Assembly (NCBI RefSeq): GCF_900104725.1
Contig: NZ_LT629758.1
Coordinates: forward strand, 4,726,501-4,790,500
Direction: 5' to 3'
Length of the DNA: 64,000 bases
DNA from: Actinoplanes derwentensis
GTDB taxonomy: Bacteria > Actinomycetota > Actinomycetes > Mycobacteriales > Micromonosporaceae
How positions within the stretch are numbered: the stretch's first letter is position 1; each line of letters opens with the position of its first letter. Shown here piece by piece: positions 46,079 through 55,030 of the stretch. The translations under genes were made by a program, and so were the position numbers. The notes under the pieces are model-generated. The model ran no database searches, had not been told where the DNA came from, and saw only the letters and a program-made list of their open reading frames with translations.

Positions 46079-46729
46079 GTGAGTGAGAACGGAAACGGGC
46101 TGCCCCGACGGCGCGCGGCGATCAGTGACCTGGGCGAGGCCCTACGGCTCCTGGTCGAGCACGCGACGGCCACCGAGGCGCCGACCGAGGAGATCCTGCG
46201 GGCCGCCGAGCGGATCCGGCAGGCGGCGGCACCGCTCGGCGACCGGGTGCGCGGCCGGTTCGACACCGCGAGCGCCGACGACCTGCTCGGCGGGGTGCGC
46301 CTCTACAACCCGGTGACGGGTACGGGCAGCGCCTTCGCGCCCCCGCTGAAGATCCACCGCGAGGGCGACGTCGCGATCGGCGTCTGCACTCTCGGCCGCG
46401 CTTTCGAGGGCCCGCCCAGCTTCGCCCACGGTGGGGTCAGCGCGATGCTGCTCGACCAGATACTCGGTTATGCGGTGACCGTTTCCGGGCACCCGGGCAT
46501 GACCGTGCAGCTGGACACCGGCTATCGCGCCCCGGTGCCGCTCTACACGCCACTGCGCCTGACCGCCTCGGTCACCGCCGTGGACGGCCGCCGGATCACC
46601 GCGACCGGCACCATCACCACCGCCGACGAGCCGACCATGCTCCTGGTCGAGGCCACCGGCGTCTTCGTGGCCCTACGGGCCGAACAGGCCCAGCGCCTGT
46701 TCGGCCCGGTCATCGGCCGCTCCGGCTGA
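46079..46729 (+). CDS. PaaI-family (hotdog) thioesterase, KstR-controlled
   Basis: From GTG 46079 (GGAGGAG about 9 nt upstream) the product has 216 residues; GTG 46061 is also in frame. The C-terminal hotdog domain has GPPSFAHGGVSAMLLDQILGYA, the thioesterase helix and loop, and TVQLDTGYRAPVPLYTPLRLTASV. The N-terminal 90 residues are a helical extension. It shares a KstR box with kstD2, so it belongs to the sterol regulon, where it might hydrolyse a steroid or propionyl-type CoA ester to recycle CoA. No substrate can be assigned. Confidence 0.78.
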   Translation: MSENGNGLPRRRAAISDLGEALRLLVEHATATEAPTEEILRAAERIRQAAAPLGDRVRGRFDTASADDLLGGVRLYNPVTGTGSAFAPPLKIHREGDVAIGVCTLGRAFEGPPSFAHGGVSAMLLDQILGYAVTVSGHPGMTVQLDTGYRAPVPLYTPLRLTASVTAVDGRRITATGTITTADEPTMLLVEATGVFVALRAEQAQRLFGPVIGRSG

Positions 46730-46788
46730 CCCTGGCCGGTCGTCGGCCGGTCGTCGGTAAGACCAGCGTCGCCACCGCTTAGGGACAG

Positions 46789-47949
46789 TCAGTCCAGTTC
46801 GGCCAGGCTGCGGTCGCGGAGTTCGGCGGGCAGGCCGGTGCGGTCGGCCAGCCAGGTCACCCAGGCGGGCAGCAGTTCGAGCAGGTCGTCCGCGCCGTCG
46901 TGGAACTCGTCGCGGATCTGTGTGGTCACCGCCCGTACCCGGTGCGGGGAGCAGGTGTCGAACAGTTCGGGCACCTCCGACGGCCACGATTCGAACAGTT
47001 CCTCGATCAGGAAGATCTCCGGGTCCGGGCGGTCCGGCCGGGTGCGCAGCCACGCGCTGAACGCCTTCGGCCCGGCGTCCAAGGCGGTCCCCACCGGGTC
47101 GAGCACCAGCACCCGCGGCAACTCCAGAACCAGTTCGGCGAGGCGGCGGCAGCGGTGGTACTCGGCGTGCTGGGCGGCGGTCTCCCCGCCGAGCGGACCG
47201 TACTCCTCCGGCTTCGGCAGCAGCCCGGCGAGCAGGCGGGAGTCGTCGACACGCCGCCAGGACGTGCCACCGGCCGCGAACGCCCCGGCGGCCACCTGCC
47301 AGGCGGCGAGCGCCTCCTCCGGTGAGGCGTAGAAGCCGGCGTGTGCGGGCCGTGGGGTGATGTCACAGGCATCGACGTCCCACAGGTACCAGCGGACCGG
47401 CCCCTCCGGCGTGGTGAACGGTGCGACGATCGCGAACCTGCTGCCGTACCGATCCCGGGTCCATCGCACCTCACCGGCCGCCTCCGGGGCGGCGACCTCG
47501 ACGCCGGCCCGGCCCCGCAAGGGCATCGGCATGATCGCGGCAACCGCCCGCAACACCTCGGCCGCCCGCACGGCCGCCGCATCGGACGCCGGTCCGGCCT
47601 GCTCAGCCTGCTCCCGTAGTTCGTCGATCAGGGCGATGGCCAGGTGGTCCGGGCCGACGTAGGTCTCGGCCGGCAGGTCACCGAGTTCGGTCAGCAACGG
47701 TCCGAGCAGGGCGCAGATCTCGTCCTCCAGAGCCGTCCCGGACCGCGGCGACTCCAGTAGACGGTCGGCGAGCGCCGCGGCGTGCGGGTGTGCCAGCCCG
47801 ATCCGGCGGGCCTGACCCGCCTCCCGGGCACCAGCGAGGTCCCGTAACGAGTTCATCAGCCGCACCTGCCTGGTGTGCAGGCGACGGCGCTCGGCACGGG
47901 CCGCGGCGGTGGACCTGTGAGACTTCTTGCGCTTACGAGAGACCGGCAC
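46789..47949 (-). CDS. Conserved-looking hypothetical protein
   Basis: A 386-residue soluble protein starting MPVSRKRKKSHRSTAAARAERRRLH, a strongly basic N-terminus, followed by helical, acidic sequence without clear motifs (e.g. LPRVLVLDPVGTALDAGPKAFSAWLR). I recognise no domain. There is no signal peptide or membrane segment. The gene is separate from the thioesterase (convergent, 60-bp gap) and from the pectinesterase upstream. Codon use looks like the neighbourhood. Confidence 0.6.
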   Translation of the reverse strand: MPVSRKRKKSHRSTAAARAERRRLHTRQVRLMNSLRDLAGAREAGQARRIGLAHPHAAALADRLLESPRSGTALEDEICALLGPLLTELGDLPAETYVGPDHLAIALIDELREQAEQAGPASDAAAVRAAEVLRAVAAIMPMPLRGRAGVEVAAPEAAGEVRWTRDRYGSRFAIVAPFTTPEGPVRWYLWDVDACDITPRPAHAGFYASPEEALAAWQVAAGAFAAGGTSWRRVDDSRLLAGLLPKPEEYGPLGGETAAQHAEYHRCRRLAELVLELPRVLVLDPVGTALDAGPKAFSAWLRTRPDRPDPEIFLIEELFESWPSEVPELFDTCSPHRVRAVTTQIRDEFHDGADDLLELLPAWVTWLADRTGLPAELRDRSLAELD

Positions 47950-48029
47950 GGGCCGAGAATATGTGGCGTTCCCGGCTCCGGCCGCCCGTCGTCACCCGCA
48001 CGGGCGGGTCAGCCTGGCCGAGGGTTTGG

Positions 48030-49082
48030 TCAGCACCGTTGCGGGCGCCACCCGTCCGCGCCGGTCAGATACGCCTCGATCGTGGCGACCGCGGCCTGTT
48101 CGGCGGTCAGCTGGGGTCGGTTCTCCGACACCAGCGCGCCCGGCCCGAAGTTGTGGAACTCACGGAACCGGGCGTCCTCCCACGGCCAGGTGCCGAAGTC
48201 GCTCCACGCGAGATCCGGGATGTGGGTGCCGATCCAGGACTCCCGGATGACCGTCTGGCCGATCGCGTTCGGGTCCTGGCTGGGATGCCACGGGCGGCCC
48301 AGGAAGACGGTGCCGGCCGGGGCGTCGGCGGTGAAGCGGCAGCGGTCGAAGAGCAGCCCGTACGGGTTGGTGATGTCGGTGCTCGGGGCGGTGACGTACC
48401 CGTTCGGGGTGCTCCCCCGGTCGAGCGAGTGGATCCGGCACCGCTGGAAGACCGCGGTGGCACGGCCGAAGATGAAATCGACATCGCCTTCTACGTACGA
48501 ATCACGCAGGTAGACGCGGGCCACCACGCCGGCCGCGCTGCTGTTCACATACAGCGTGTCCTGGTTGCCGAGGAACCGCACCCGGTCGAAGACCAGCCGG
48601 TCGGCGCGGGTCAGCACAGCCACCGCCTGCCGGTTCGTGATCTCCGGGTGGGCCGCTTCGTCGAACAGGTTCGCGAACGTCAGGTTGACCGCCCGGAACC
48701 CGGCGCCGTCGATGGTGACCGAGGCGCTGCCCGACGTACCCCAGGGGGTGCCGTCCGGTTTGAGGGTGCCGTTGGCGCGGTCGTCGGCGATCACCACGTC
48801 CTCCGGTCGGCGGCCGAGGCCCCGGAATTCGAGCAGCGGCTTGGTCTTCGGGACGATCACCTGGCCCAGGTGGGTACCGGGCCGGACACCGATCACGAAC
48901 GGTTCGGTGCGGGCGGCGGGTGCGGCGTCGACGGCCGCCTGAACTGTGCCGTGGTCGCCGCTGCCGTCGGCGGCGACGATCAGATCCGGTCGGGGGCCAC
49001 CGGCACGCACGGGATCGGGCACCATGCCGGTCGCCACGATGCCGAGCCCGGAGGACATGCCGAGGAAGGTACGCCTGCGCAC
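48030..49082 (-). CDS. Secreted pectinesterase (carbohydrate esterase family 8)
   Basis: The enzyme de-esterifies pectin. The 350-residue protein has a Tat-like signal (MRRRTFLGMSSGLGIVATG) and family motifs GNQDTLYV, the catalytic Asp region YVEGDVDFIFG and LGRPW near the end, all in the right order for a right-handed beta-helix esterase. A 14-bp LacI-type palindrome lies 33 nt upstream of the start. Next to it is a divergent serine hydrolase; pectate lyase genes are not in the window. Confidence 0.92.
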   Translation of the reverse strand: MRRRTFLGMSSGLGIVATGMVPDPVRAGGPRPDLIVAADGSGDHGTVQAAVDAAPAARTEPFVIGVRPGTHLGQVIVPKTKPLLEFRGLGRRPEDVVIADDRANGTLKPDGTPWGTSGSASVTIDGAGFRAVNLTFANLFDEAAHPEITNRQAVAVLTRADRLVFDRVRFLGNQDTLYVNSSAAGVVARVYLRDSYVEGDVDFIFGRATAVFQRCRIHSLDRGSTPNGYVTAPSTDITNPYGLLFDRCRFTADAPAGTVFLGRPWHPSQDPNAIGQTVIRESWIGTHIPDLAWSDFGTWPWEDARFREFHNFGPGALVSENRPQLTAEQAAVATIEAYLTGADGWRPQRC

Positions 49083-49114
49083 ACCAGTCTCCTTGATGTG
49101 GGGATTGCGCTGGG

Positions 49115-49128
49115 GGAAAGCGCTTTCC
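49115..49128. promoter_or_regulatory. LacI-family-type operator upstream of pectinesterase
   Basis: GGAAAGCGCTTTCC is a perfect 14-bp palindrome centred on CG, the form used by LacI-type sugar regulators. It lies between the divergent pectinesterase and serine-hydrolase genes. The regulator gene is not in the window. Confidence 0.6.
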
Positions 49129-49225
49129 TCTGCACCGTAGGGCAGCTATCGATTAACGTCAACGAAATCTTCGGGGATGTGCAAGTTGCACGGACAGGGC
49201 ATTGTGGACTCGGGAGGTCTTGCCG

Positions 49226-50728
49226 ATGCTGTCTCGACGCATGGTTCTTCGCACCGCGGCCGCCTTGCCCGCCGCCGGAGTTCCCATGGACACCCGAGTG
49301 CCACATGCGGTCCGGGAACTCGAGGACAAGATCCAAGCCGGGATGGCGGCCCACCGGATCCCCGGCGTCGCCTACGGGCTGCGCCACCAGGGCCGCGACT
49401 ACGTCGGCGGATTCGGCGTCACCAGCGCCGACACACCGCAGGCGGTCGGCGCCGACACGCTGTTCCGGATCGCCTCGACCACCAAGACCTTCACCGGTAC
49501 GGCGGTCATGCGCCTGGTCGAGAACGGCCACCTCGACCTGGACCGGACCGTGCGCAGCTACCTGCCGCGGTTCCGCACCGCCGACGAGACCGCGTCCCGG
49601 CGGGTCACCCTGCGGCAGGTGCTCAACCACAGCGCGGGCTGGCTCGGCGATGTCTACACCGACACCGGCAGCGGCGACGACACCCTCGCCCGCTACGTGG
49701 CGGAGCTGGCCACGGTGCCGCAACTGACCCCGCCGGGCGAGGTGTTCGCCTACAACAACGCGGCGATCGGGGTGGCCGGGCGGCTGATCGAGGTGGCCAC
49801 CGGCAGCGGCTACGAGTCGGCCCTGCGCACCCTGGTGCTCGACCCGCTCCGGCTGCGGCACACCGCGTTCTACCTCGACGAACTGCCCGAGGCCTCGGTA
49901 GCCGTACCCCACGGCTTCGATCGTGACGGGAATCCGGTGGCCGTGCCGGAGGCGCTGGCCATCCCCCGCAGCCTGCACGCCGCCGGCGGGCTGTTCTCCA
50001 GCGCGCGCGACCAGCTCGCGTGGGCCCGCTATCACCTCGGCGACGGCAGCCCCCTGCTCAGCCGGCGCTCGCTACGGGCCATGCGGTGGCGTCCCGGGCC
50101 GGGCGGCACCCTGTTCGTGGAACTCGACGGGGCCGGAGTCACCTGGATGCTGCGGCCCACCGCCGACGGGCCACGGGTCGTGCAGCATGGCGGTGACCTG
50201 CCCGGACAGCACTCCGGGTTCCTGATCGTGCCGGAACGCGACTTCGCCCTCACCGTCCTGACCAACGCGGAGACCGGGCCGCTGCTCACCGCCGAACTGT
50301 TCGCCGACGACTGGGCGCTCAGCCGGCTCGCCGGACTGCACAACCTGCCGGCCACACCACGGACCCTGCCGGACGCGGAACTGGCCGGTTACGAGGGCCG
50401 GTACGTCGCCTCGCAGATCGGTCTCGACGGCGAACCCGCACAGATCGTGCTCGACCTGGTCGCTGCCGGGGGCCGGTTGAGCGGCCGGGTCGACGGGAGC
50501 GAACAGATGGTGCTGCCGTTCTACCGCAAGGACTACGTGCTGGTGTGGGCCCCCGACGGCACCGACTCACACAGCCGCGCCAACTTCGTCCGCGACCCCG
50601 ACGGCACGATCGGCTGGTTCCGGTACGGCGGGCGCCTGTTCCGCCGCAACCCCACCCCTGCTGGTACGCCGCGCACCACCGGCACCACCACAGCACTCCT
50701 CCCGATCACCCTGCCGCACCCCGCGTGA
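49226..50728 (+). CDS. Beta-lactamase-fold serine hydrolase
   Basis: A 500-residue protein from ATG 49226 (GGGAGG 8 nt upstream). An N-terminal signal-like segment SRRMVLRTAAALPAAG is followed by a class C beta-lactamase/esterase domain: Ser84-x-x-Lys87 in IASTTKTF, YNN motif in FAYNNAAIG and HGG in VVQHGGDLPG. The C-terminal 120 residues form a separate beta domain common in these serine hydrolases. It probably acts outside the membrane as an esterase, peptidase or lactamase; the substrate is unknown. Confidence 0.82.
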   Translation: MLSRRMVLRTAAALPAAGVPMDTRVPHAVRELEDKIQAGMAAHRIPGVAYGLRHQGRDYVGGFGVTSADTPQAVGADTLFRIASTTKTFTGTAVMRLVENGHLDLDRTVRSYLPRFRTADETASRRVTLRQVLNHSAGWLGDVYTDTGSGDDTLARYVAELATVPQLTPPGEVFAYNNAAIGVAGRLIEVATGSGYESALRTLVLDPLRLRHTAFYLDELPEASVAVPHGFDRDGNPVAVPEALAIPRSLHAAGGLFSSARDQLAWARYHLGDGSPLLSRRSLRAMRWRPGPGGTLFVELDGAGVTWMLRPTADGPRVVQHGGDLPGQHSGFLIVPERDFALTVLTNAETGPLLTAELFADDWALSRLAGLHNLPATPRTLPDAELAGYEGRYVASQIGLDGEPAQIVLDLVAAGGRLSGRVDGSEQMVLPFYRKDYVLVWAPDGTDSHSRANFVRDPDGTIGWFRYGGRLFRRNPTPAGTPRTTGTTTALLPITLPHPA

Positions 50729-50746
50729 ACGGTCCCGCCTCGACGG

Positions 50747-51103
50747 TCAGGCAGGGGGATCGGCGGGACGGTTGCGCCGTTCGAGGCGGCGCTCTTCGAG
50801 CTTGCGCCAGCGGTTGTAGACCAGCACCGCGGCCTCGATCGGTTCCGGCGCCCGCCCGGCCCGCCACTGCCGAGGCAGGTAGGACTCGGCGCCCAGCCAC
50901 AGGAGTTCGCTCATCGGAACGGTGCCACCGTGCATACGCATCAACTCGTCGGCCACCTGAAAAGCGTGATCACTGCGACGCCACAACTCCAAGGTCGATT
51001 TCCCATGCAGCAACTCTTCGTGGTCGTCAGGGTGCAGGTCCATGCGCGGCCAGTCCTTCACGTGTGACAGAAAATACCAGGCCAAAGACCTGAAGCTCGT
51101 CAC
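50747..51103 (-). CDS. Small hypothetical protein
   Basis: A protein of up to 118 residues (98 if the ATG at 51043 is used, starting MDLHPDDHEELLHG). It is acidic and helical, with a Trp/Arg-rich second half (WRAGRAPEPIEAAVLVYNRWRKLEERRLERR). No family recognised. It is convergent with the serine hydrolase gene. Upstream of it lies a long noncoding stretch. Confidence 0.5.
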   Translation of the reverse strand: MTSFRSLAWYFLSHVKDWPRMDLHPDDHEELLHGKSTLELWRRSDHAFQVADELMRMHGGTVPMSELLWLGAESYLPRQWRAGRAPEPIEAAVLVYNRWRKLEERRLERRNRPADPPA

Positions 51104-52044
51104 TCTCGCCCTACCATCCCGCTCACGTCAAGCCCTCTCGGACCGCACGAGTTCCACGGAGCGTAGTTACGACCGTTTCGGTGACTGTAATCATCAGGGC
51201 GAGCTGTTCCCAAGGGTGATCGGGTGGGCCACGACTGATTGCCGCTCCGACTGCTGTCCGCGTCGCGTGCTACCCACTCCCGGACGCCGCCCGCATCGCA
51301 ATTCATCCGCATCACGAGTCATCCGCATCGCATGCCGCCCGCATCGTGTGCCGCCCGCATCACATGCCACCCGCATCGTGTGCCGCCCGTATCACATGCC
51401 GTCGCTGGCGAAACCCAAGGCCGCCGAGCGTCAGCCTGCGACCAGCCGCAACGGCGAGATCCCGCGCAGTGCCGTGGCACTCGCCTCATCGGCCGGGAGC
51501 TACGCCACCAGCCGTATAACCCCTCGCCGCCCGGCAACGTCATACGTCTCGTAGGCCAGCCTCAGCGACCCCGCCGCGGATCCTCCAGCCGCAACAGCCC
51601 GTGCGCCCACGGCACCCGGCACCGCACGCTCGGTGAACTCAGTCCCATCGAGCGCCGTCAGCTCCCCGCAAATCCGGCCGGCGCGGACCGCCCTTCCGCC
51701 GGGCTACTAAAACCGCGTTCTTCGTGCGGGCCTGAGGGGCGCGGCCGTCAACGGTTCACGGTTCATACGAGTTGGCACACAAGTCCCCAGACACGCCGAC
51801 CATGGCGGAATGCTCGATCGCATTGACACCTCCCGCAAACCCGCCTCCTTCACAATATCCGGGACACCGGCGGCTCCGCGCGCCCATCCCGTCAGCATCC
51901 GAAACTCAGGAATGTTGCCATCTGAATCCGCCTTTTAATAGAGTTGTTTCGACAAAGATCGGTCGCTTCCAAGATCAACGGATTCGACAGTTTGGCACGA
52001 TCGACTTCTTACACTTTTCCGCAGGGATGCGGGAGGATTTTTGT
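51104..52044. other. Noncoding stretch with tandem repeats
   Basis: About 940 bp without a credible gene. Open frames here lack ribosome sites and have codon patterns unlike neighbours. The segment contains a 16-bp tandem array (51292-51403) and, near 51930-52040, AT-richer sequence leading to the ribosome site of the next gene. Confidence 0.55.
51292..51403. repeat. Seven 16-bp tandem repeats
   Basis: Units begin CGCATC (once CGTATC) and are exactly 16 bp: e.g. CGCATCGTGTGCCGCC and CGCATCACATGCCACC alternate. There are no spacers, so this is not a CRISPR array. Confidence 0.85.
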
Positions 52045-52662
52045 ATGAGTCAGCCAGCGTTGTTCAGCGTTGCCGGAATGCGTGACCGGACCAAGGCGAA
52101 GAACTACTCTCCAAGCCGCGACGAGTTTCGGCGCGACCATGCGATACGTCGCGCATGGGGACTTCAACGCCGCCACGCCGAGAAACTCCGCCGCATCCGG
52201 GAACGCGACTCCAGGCCCCTCTCCCGCGAGGATCGAGACTGGCTGGCTTCCCTCGCGCCCAAGACTCCGCCCACCCCAACGCCGACGCAGCCTTCACCCA
52301 CGCCGACGCCGGGGCAGGCACTGAAACCAGAGCTGGGACCGAAACTGGGGCTGAAGCCCGAGCCGGAGCCGGAGGTGGAGCCGGAGGTGGAGCCGGAGGT
52401 GGAGCCGGAGGTGGAGCCGGAGGTGGAGCCGGAGGTGGAGCCGGAGGTGGAGCCGGAGGTGGAGCCGGAGGTGGAGCCGGAGCCTCCGGCCCGCGATGCG
52501 GGGGCTGCTCAGCCCGCGCCAGCGACCGCCACACCGGTCTCAACTTCTCGGCCCAAGGCTTTCGCCCGGCGGCTGGCGGGCGTGGGGCAACCGGCGCGAC
52601 TCGTTCTCACGCCGGTGGGTTCTCAGTTGGGAACGCACGGTCGTTTCAACATCATCTGGTGA
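52045..52662 (+). pseudogene. Repeat-rich hypothetical gene interrupted by an insertion sequence
   Basis: GGGAGGA 7 nt before ATG 52045 supports a real start. The product begins MSQPALFSVAGMRDRTKAKN with a basic helical region (about 1-75), a Thr/Pro linker and nine Glu-Val-Glu-Pro units, then Ala/Pro sequence. The frame runs into the left end of the insertion sequence at 52636 and stops at 52662 within it. Joining the flanks across one copy of the target duplication restores an open frame that continues on the far side (from 53981, GTSVIRLGRGGLLLNDYG), showing the gene was longer. Function unknown. Confidence 0.65.
52369..52476 (+). repeat. Nine 12-bp tandem repeats encoding EVEP
   Basis: Nine exact copies of CCGGAGGTGGAG encode (Pro-Glu-Val-Glu)n in the interrupted gene. 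The near-identity at DNA level implies recent slippage expansion. Confidence 0.95.
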
Positions 52663-53970
52663 GACCGAGGATGGTGAATGGCCTGGTCATGTCGCGGTTG
52701 GCCCAGCGGGTGGCTTCGGTGATGTCGGTGCGGCCTGCCAGGCGTAGGGCGTTGATGGCGAGGTTGCGTAGCGATGCGAGGACGCGGGGTCCGGAGCGGG
52801 TGCGGACGTGGGAGTGGTCCTCGCGGTAGCAGGTGTCCCTGATGAAGTGCAGGGTTTCGATGGCCCAGTGGCCGCGGTTGAACGCGGCCAGTTCGGCGGG
52901 TCCGGCTTGGTCGGCGGGGTGGCTGGTGACGCCGAGTTGTGCGGCTGCGGACTGTTTGCCGTTGCTGTGGGTGACGTAGCGTTCGATCAGCCAGACCTGT
53001 TTGACGTGCGGGAACGGCAGGCCGGGTGGAGTGGGTAGGACCCGGATGGTGCGGCGGGTGGTGCGGCCGTGCCCGGTGTCAGTGCTCTCGTGGCCGATCG
53101 GAGTGTCGGTCCAGGGCAGGGCGTCGAGGGCGTCGAACAGGGCGTGCCGGTTCTCTTTGACCGGTAGGACGAAGTGGCCACCCTGCTGGTGGATGAGTTC
53201 GGCGGTGGCTTTGACGGTGTGCAGGGCGTCGGCGGTGACCGTGACGTCGCGTAGGTCGAGAGACTCGAGCAGGGCACGGGCGGTGGCCGGTTCGCGGGTC
53301 TTGGCGCCGTCGGTCGGCGCTTGGGCGATGACGACGGCCGCTGATCCCTGGTGCGGTGGGCCGGCCAGAGCGGACAGCAGGTGCAGTTGTTCACCGTCGA
53401 TGTCGACGGCGCCGCGGACGGTCTTGCCGTCCAGGCGCACCTGGATCGGGGTGTCGGTGCTGGTGGCGGTCTGCTGGGTGGTGGTCCACTCGGCGATCAC
53501 CGCGTCCAGGACATCGGTGTCGGTGTCGGTGCAGACCCGCCAGAGTGTCGAGCGTGATGGCCGCCCTGCCGGGCGGGCTTCGGCCCGCGTGTACAGGCCG
53601 TCGAGGATGTGGCAGGGCACGTCGGCGACCCAGCCGCTCATCGCGCTGTAGCCCTTCAAACCGGCTACCGTGGCCGCCGCGACCAGCGCGAGCACGACCG
53701 CGACCGGATGATCACGGCCCTGGTCCGAACGGCCGTCAGAAACGGCGAGGAACAACTCCAGCAGACCGTGACACGAAGGCGTGAACGAGGCCTCGCCGAC
53801 GGTCGCCGACGATGCTGGATCGGTGGTGGGGATGACAGACTGCGGCACGACGAAGCTCCGTTTGAACCAGTTCCGTGGAAAGACCTGGTCTCAACGGAGC
53901 TTCGTCCATATCCGACACGCTGAAGCCGCCACCATCACTCACCGCAACTATCGATCTTGAAACGGCCGTG
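52636..53970 (-). mobile_element. ISAs1-family insertion sequence, 1335 bp
   Basis: Ends are imperfect inverted repeats, 16 of 18 bases matching: CACGGTCGTTTCAACATC at 52636 and the complement of GATCTTGAAACGGCCGTG at 53953-53970. The element is flanked by direct repeats GTTGGGAACG at 52626-52635 and 53971-53980, a 10-bp target duplication consistent with ISAs1 elements. It carries one transposase gene. Confidence 0.9.
52652..53848 (-). CDS. ISAs1-family transposase
   Basis: A 398-residue DDE transposase with HGLLELFLAVSDGRSDQGRDHPVA, VRLDGKTVRGA (first Asp), VTADALHTVKATAELIHQQGGHFVLPVKEN (second Asp) and RGHWAIE.LHFIRD (Glu). These are the blocks of the DDE_Tnp_ISAS1 family. The frame is intact, so the element may be active. 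The start is ATG near 53848 inside the right end. Confidence 0.9.
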   Translation of the reverse strand: MPQSVIPTTDPASSATVGEASFTPSCHGLLELFLAVSDGRSDQGRDHPVAVVLALVAAATVAGLKGYSAMSGWVADVPCHILDGLYTRAEARPAGRPSRSTLWRVCTDTDTDVLDAVIAEWTTTQQTATSTDTPIQVRLDGKTVRGAVDIDGEQLHLLSALAGPPHQGSAAVVIAQAPTDGAKTREPATARALLESLDLRDVTVTADALHTVKATAELIHQQGGHFVLPVKENRHALFDALDALPWTDTPIGHESTDTGHGRTTRRTIRVLPTPPGLPFPHVKQVWLIERYVTHSNGKQSAAAQLGVTSHPADQAGPAELAAFNRGHWAIETLHFIRDTCYREDHSHVRTRSGPRVLASLRNLAINALRLAGRTDITEATRWANRDMTRPFTILGLTR

Positions 53971-54548
53971 GTTGGGAACGTCGGTGATTCGATTGGGCCG
54001 GGGTGGGCTTTTATTGAATGATTATGGTTCCGGACAGGTGCTACTCACGGTGACACTCGACGTCGTTCCGAGCAACCGCGTCCGTGGTGGTCACCGTGCG
54101 ATGGTCAGGGAACAACCATGCAGGTCACTATCGAATTTTCAGGGCTCTTCGCGGGGACTTCCGAGAACGGCCTGGCCGAAAAGGTCCAGACATCACGTTA
54201 GACGAACTGAGGTTAGTTGCGCCTGGGAAGCCGACGTCATCGACGCTTCGGAACGAACCTCTGGAATTTACCTCCCCGCGTCGGCTAGTCGAACGAATCA
54301 TTGGTGTAGCGGCTGGCCTGGGAAATGCCTACGGCAAACCATCATCGAGCAGCCGACAAACGTCGCCATTACCGGCTTCCCGAAAGCTCGGATATCGACG
54401 CCCGCCCCGGATCCGCTGACATCACGTCGCGACATCGCTGGCCCCGGTCGAATCCGTGACAGCGTGAAACACGCCATCACCCACTCGCCAACAACCCGCA
54501 CTACAACACTCAACCAACCCTGCGGACCATCGACCACACCCACCGTCC

Positions 54549-54643
<95 letters not shown>

Positions 54644-54807
54644 ACACCGTCTCAACACCCGACGCTGGGCTGAGGAGAGATCGATCGTTCAAGCCGAAAG
54701 CAGCGGCGGACAGAAACCCCATAACCGCGCGGCATCGACGGCCAGGACCTGAAACCGTCCTCAACCGCTGGGCGATGGCCGGTGGCGGGTGGGGTAGCCG
54801 GTGAGGG

Positions 54808-54909
54808 ACGCATTCGGCCCGGCGGGCGCGGGGGGACCTGGAGGGAACGGGGTATCGCGCGGTCGATACGGGAGGTGTCGACTTTCTGGGAGGTGCTTCT
54901 CGTACCGGA
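54808..54909 (+). repeat. Dispersed intergenic element, copy E
   Basis: Begins ACGCATTCGGCCCGGCGG and ends CTTCTCGTACCGG, sharing ends and the TCGCGCGGT core with the other copies, but with a divergent middle. It lies upstream of the mannanase promoter. Confidence 0.65.
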
Positions 54910-54961
54910 GCAAAGGGGTGATGGGGTTGATCTGCCGGGGTGGGGTGGGGGTAACCGGGCG

Positions 54962-55006
54962 TTGACAAGCGTGAATTGCTGCGGGCACATTGGGAGCGCT
55001 CCCAAT
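54962..55006 (+). promoter_or_regulatory. Promoter with CebR/LacI-type operator
   Basis: TTGACA at 54962-54967 is followed after 18 bp by CACATT (54986-54991), a plausible -35/-10 pair. ATTGGGAGCGCTCCCAAT (54989-55006) is a perfect 18-bp palindrome containing TGGGAGCGCTCCCA, the CebR cellobiose-repressor box of actinomycetes. It overlaps the -10 and start region, suited to repression of the mannanase gene. Confidence 0.8.
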
Positions 55007-55030
55007 CATCCGTCCCCCAGGAGAAGAGCT

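Noticed and set aside
51292..51403. Possible CRISPR array
   Set aside because: Repeats are contiguous with no spacers, only 16 bp, and no cas genes are present.
51239..51826. Possible 195-codon gene in the noncoding gap
   Set aside because: Runs through the 16-bp tandem repeats, no ribosome site, no motif.
52064..52543. Minus-strand frame with Ala-Pro-Pro repeats opposite the EVEP repeats
   Set aside because: It is the antisense reading of the 12-bp repeats and has no ribosome site.
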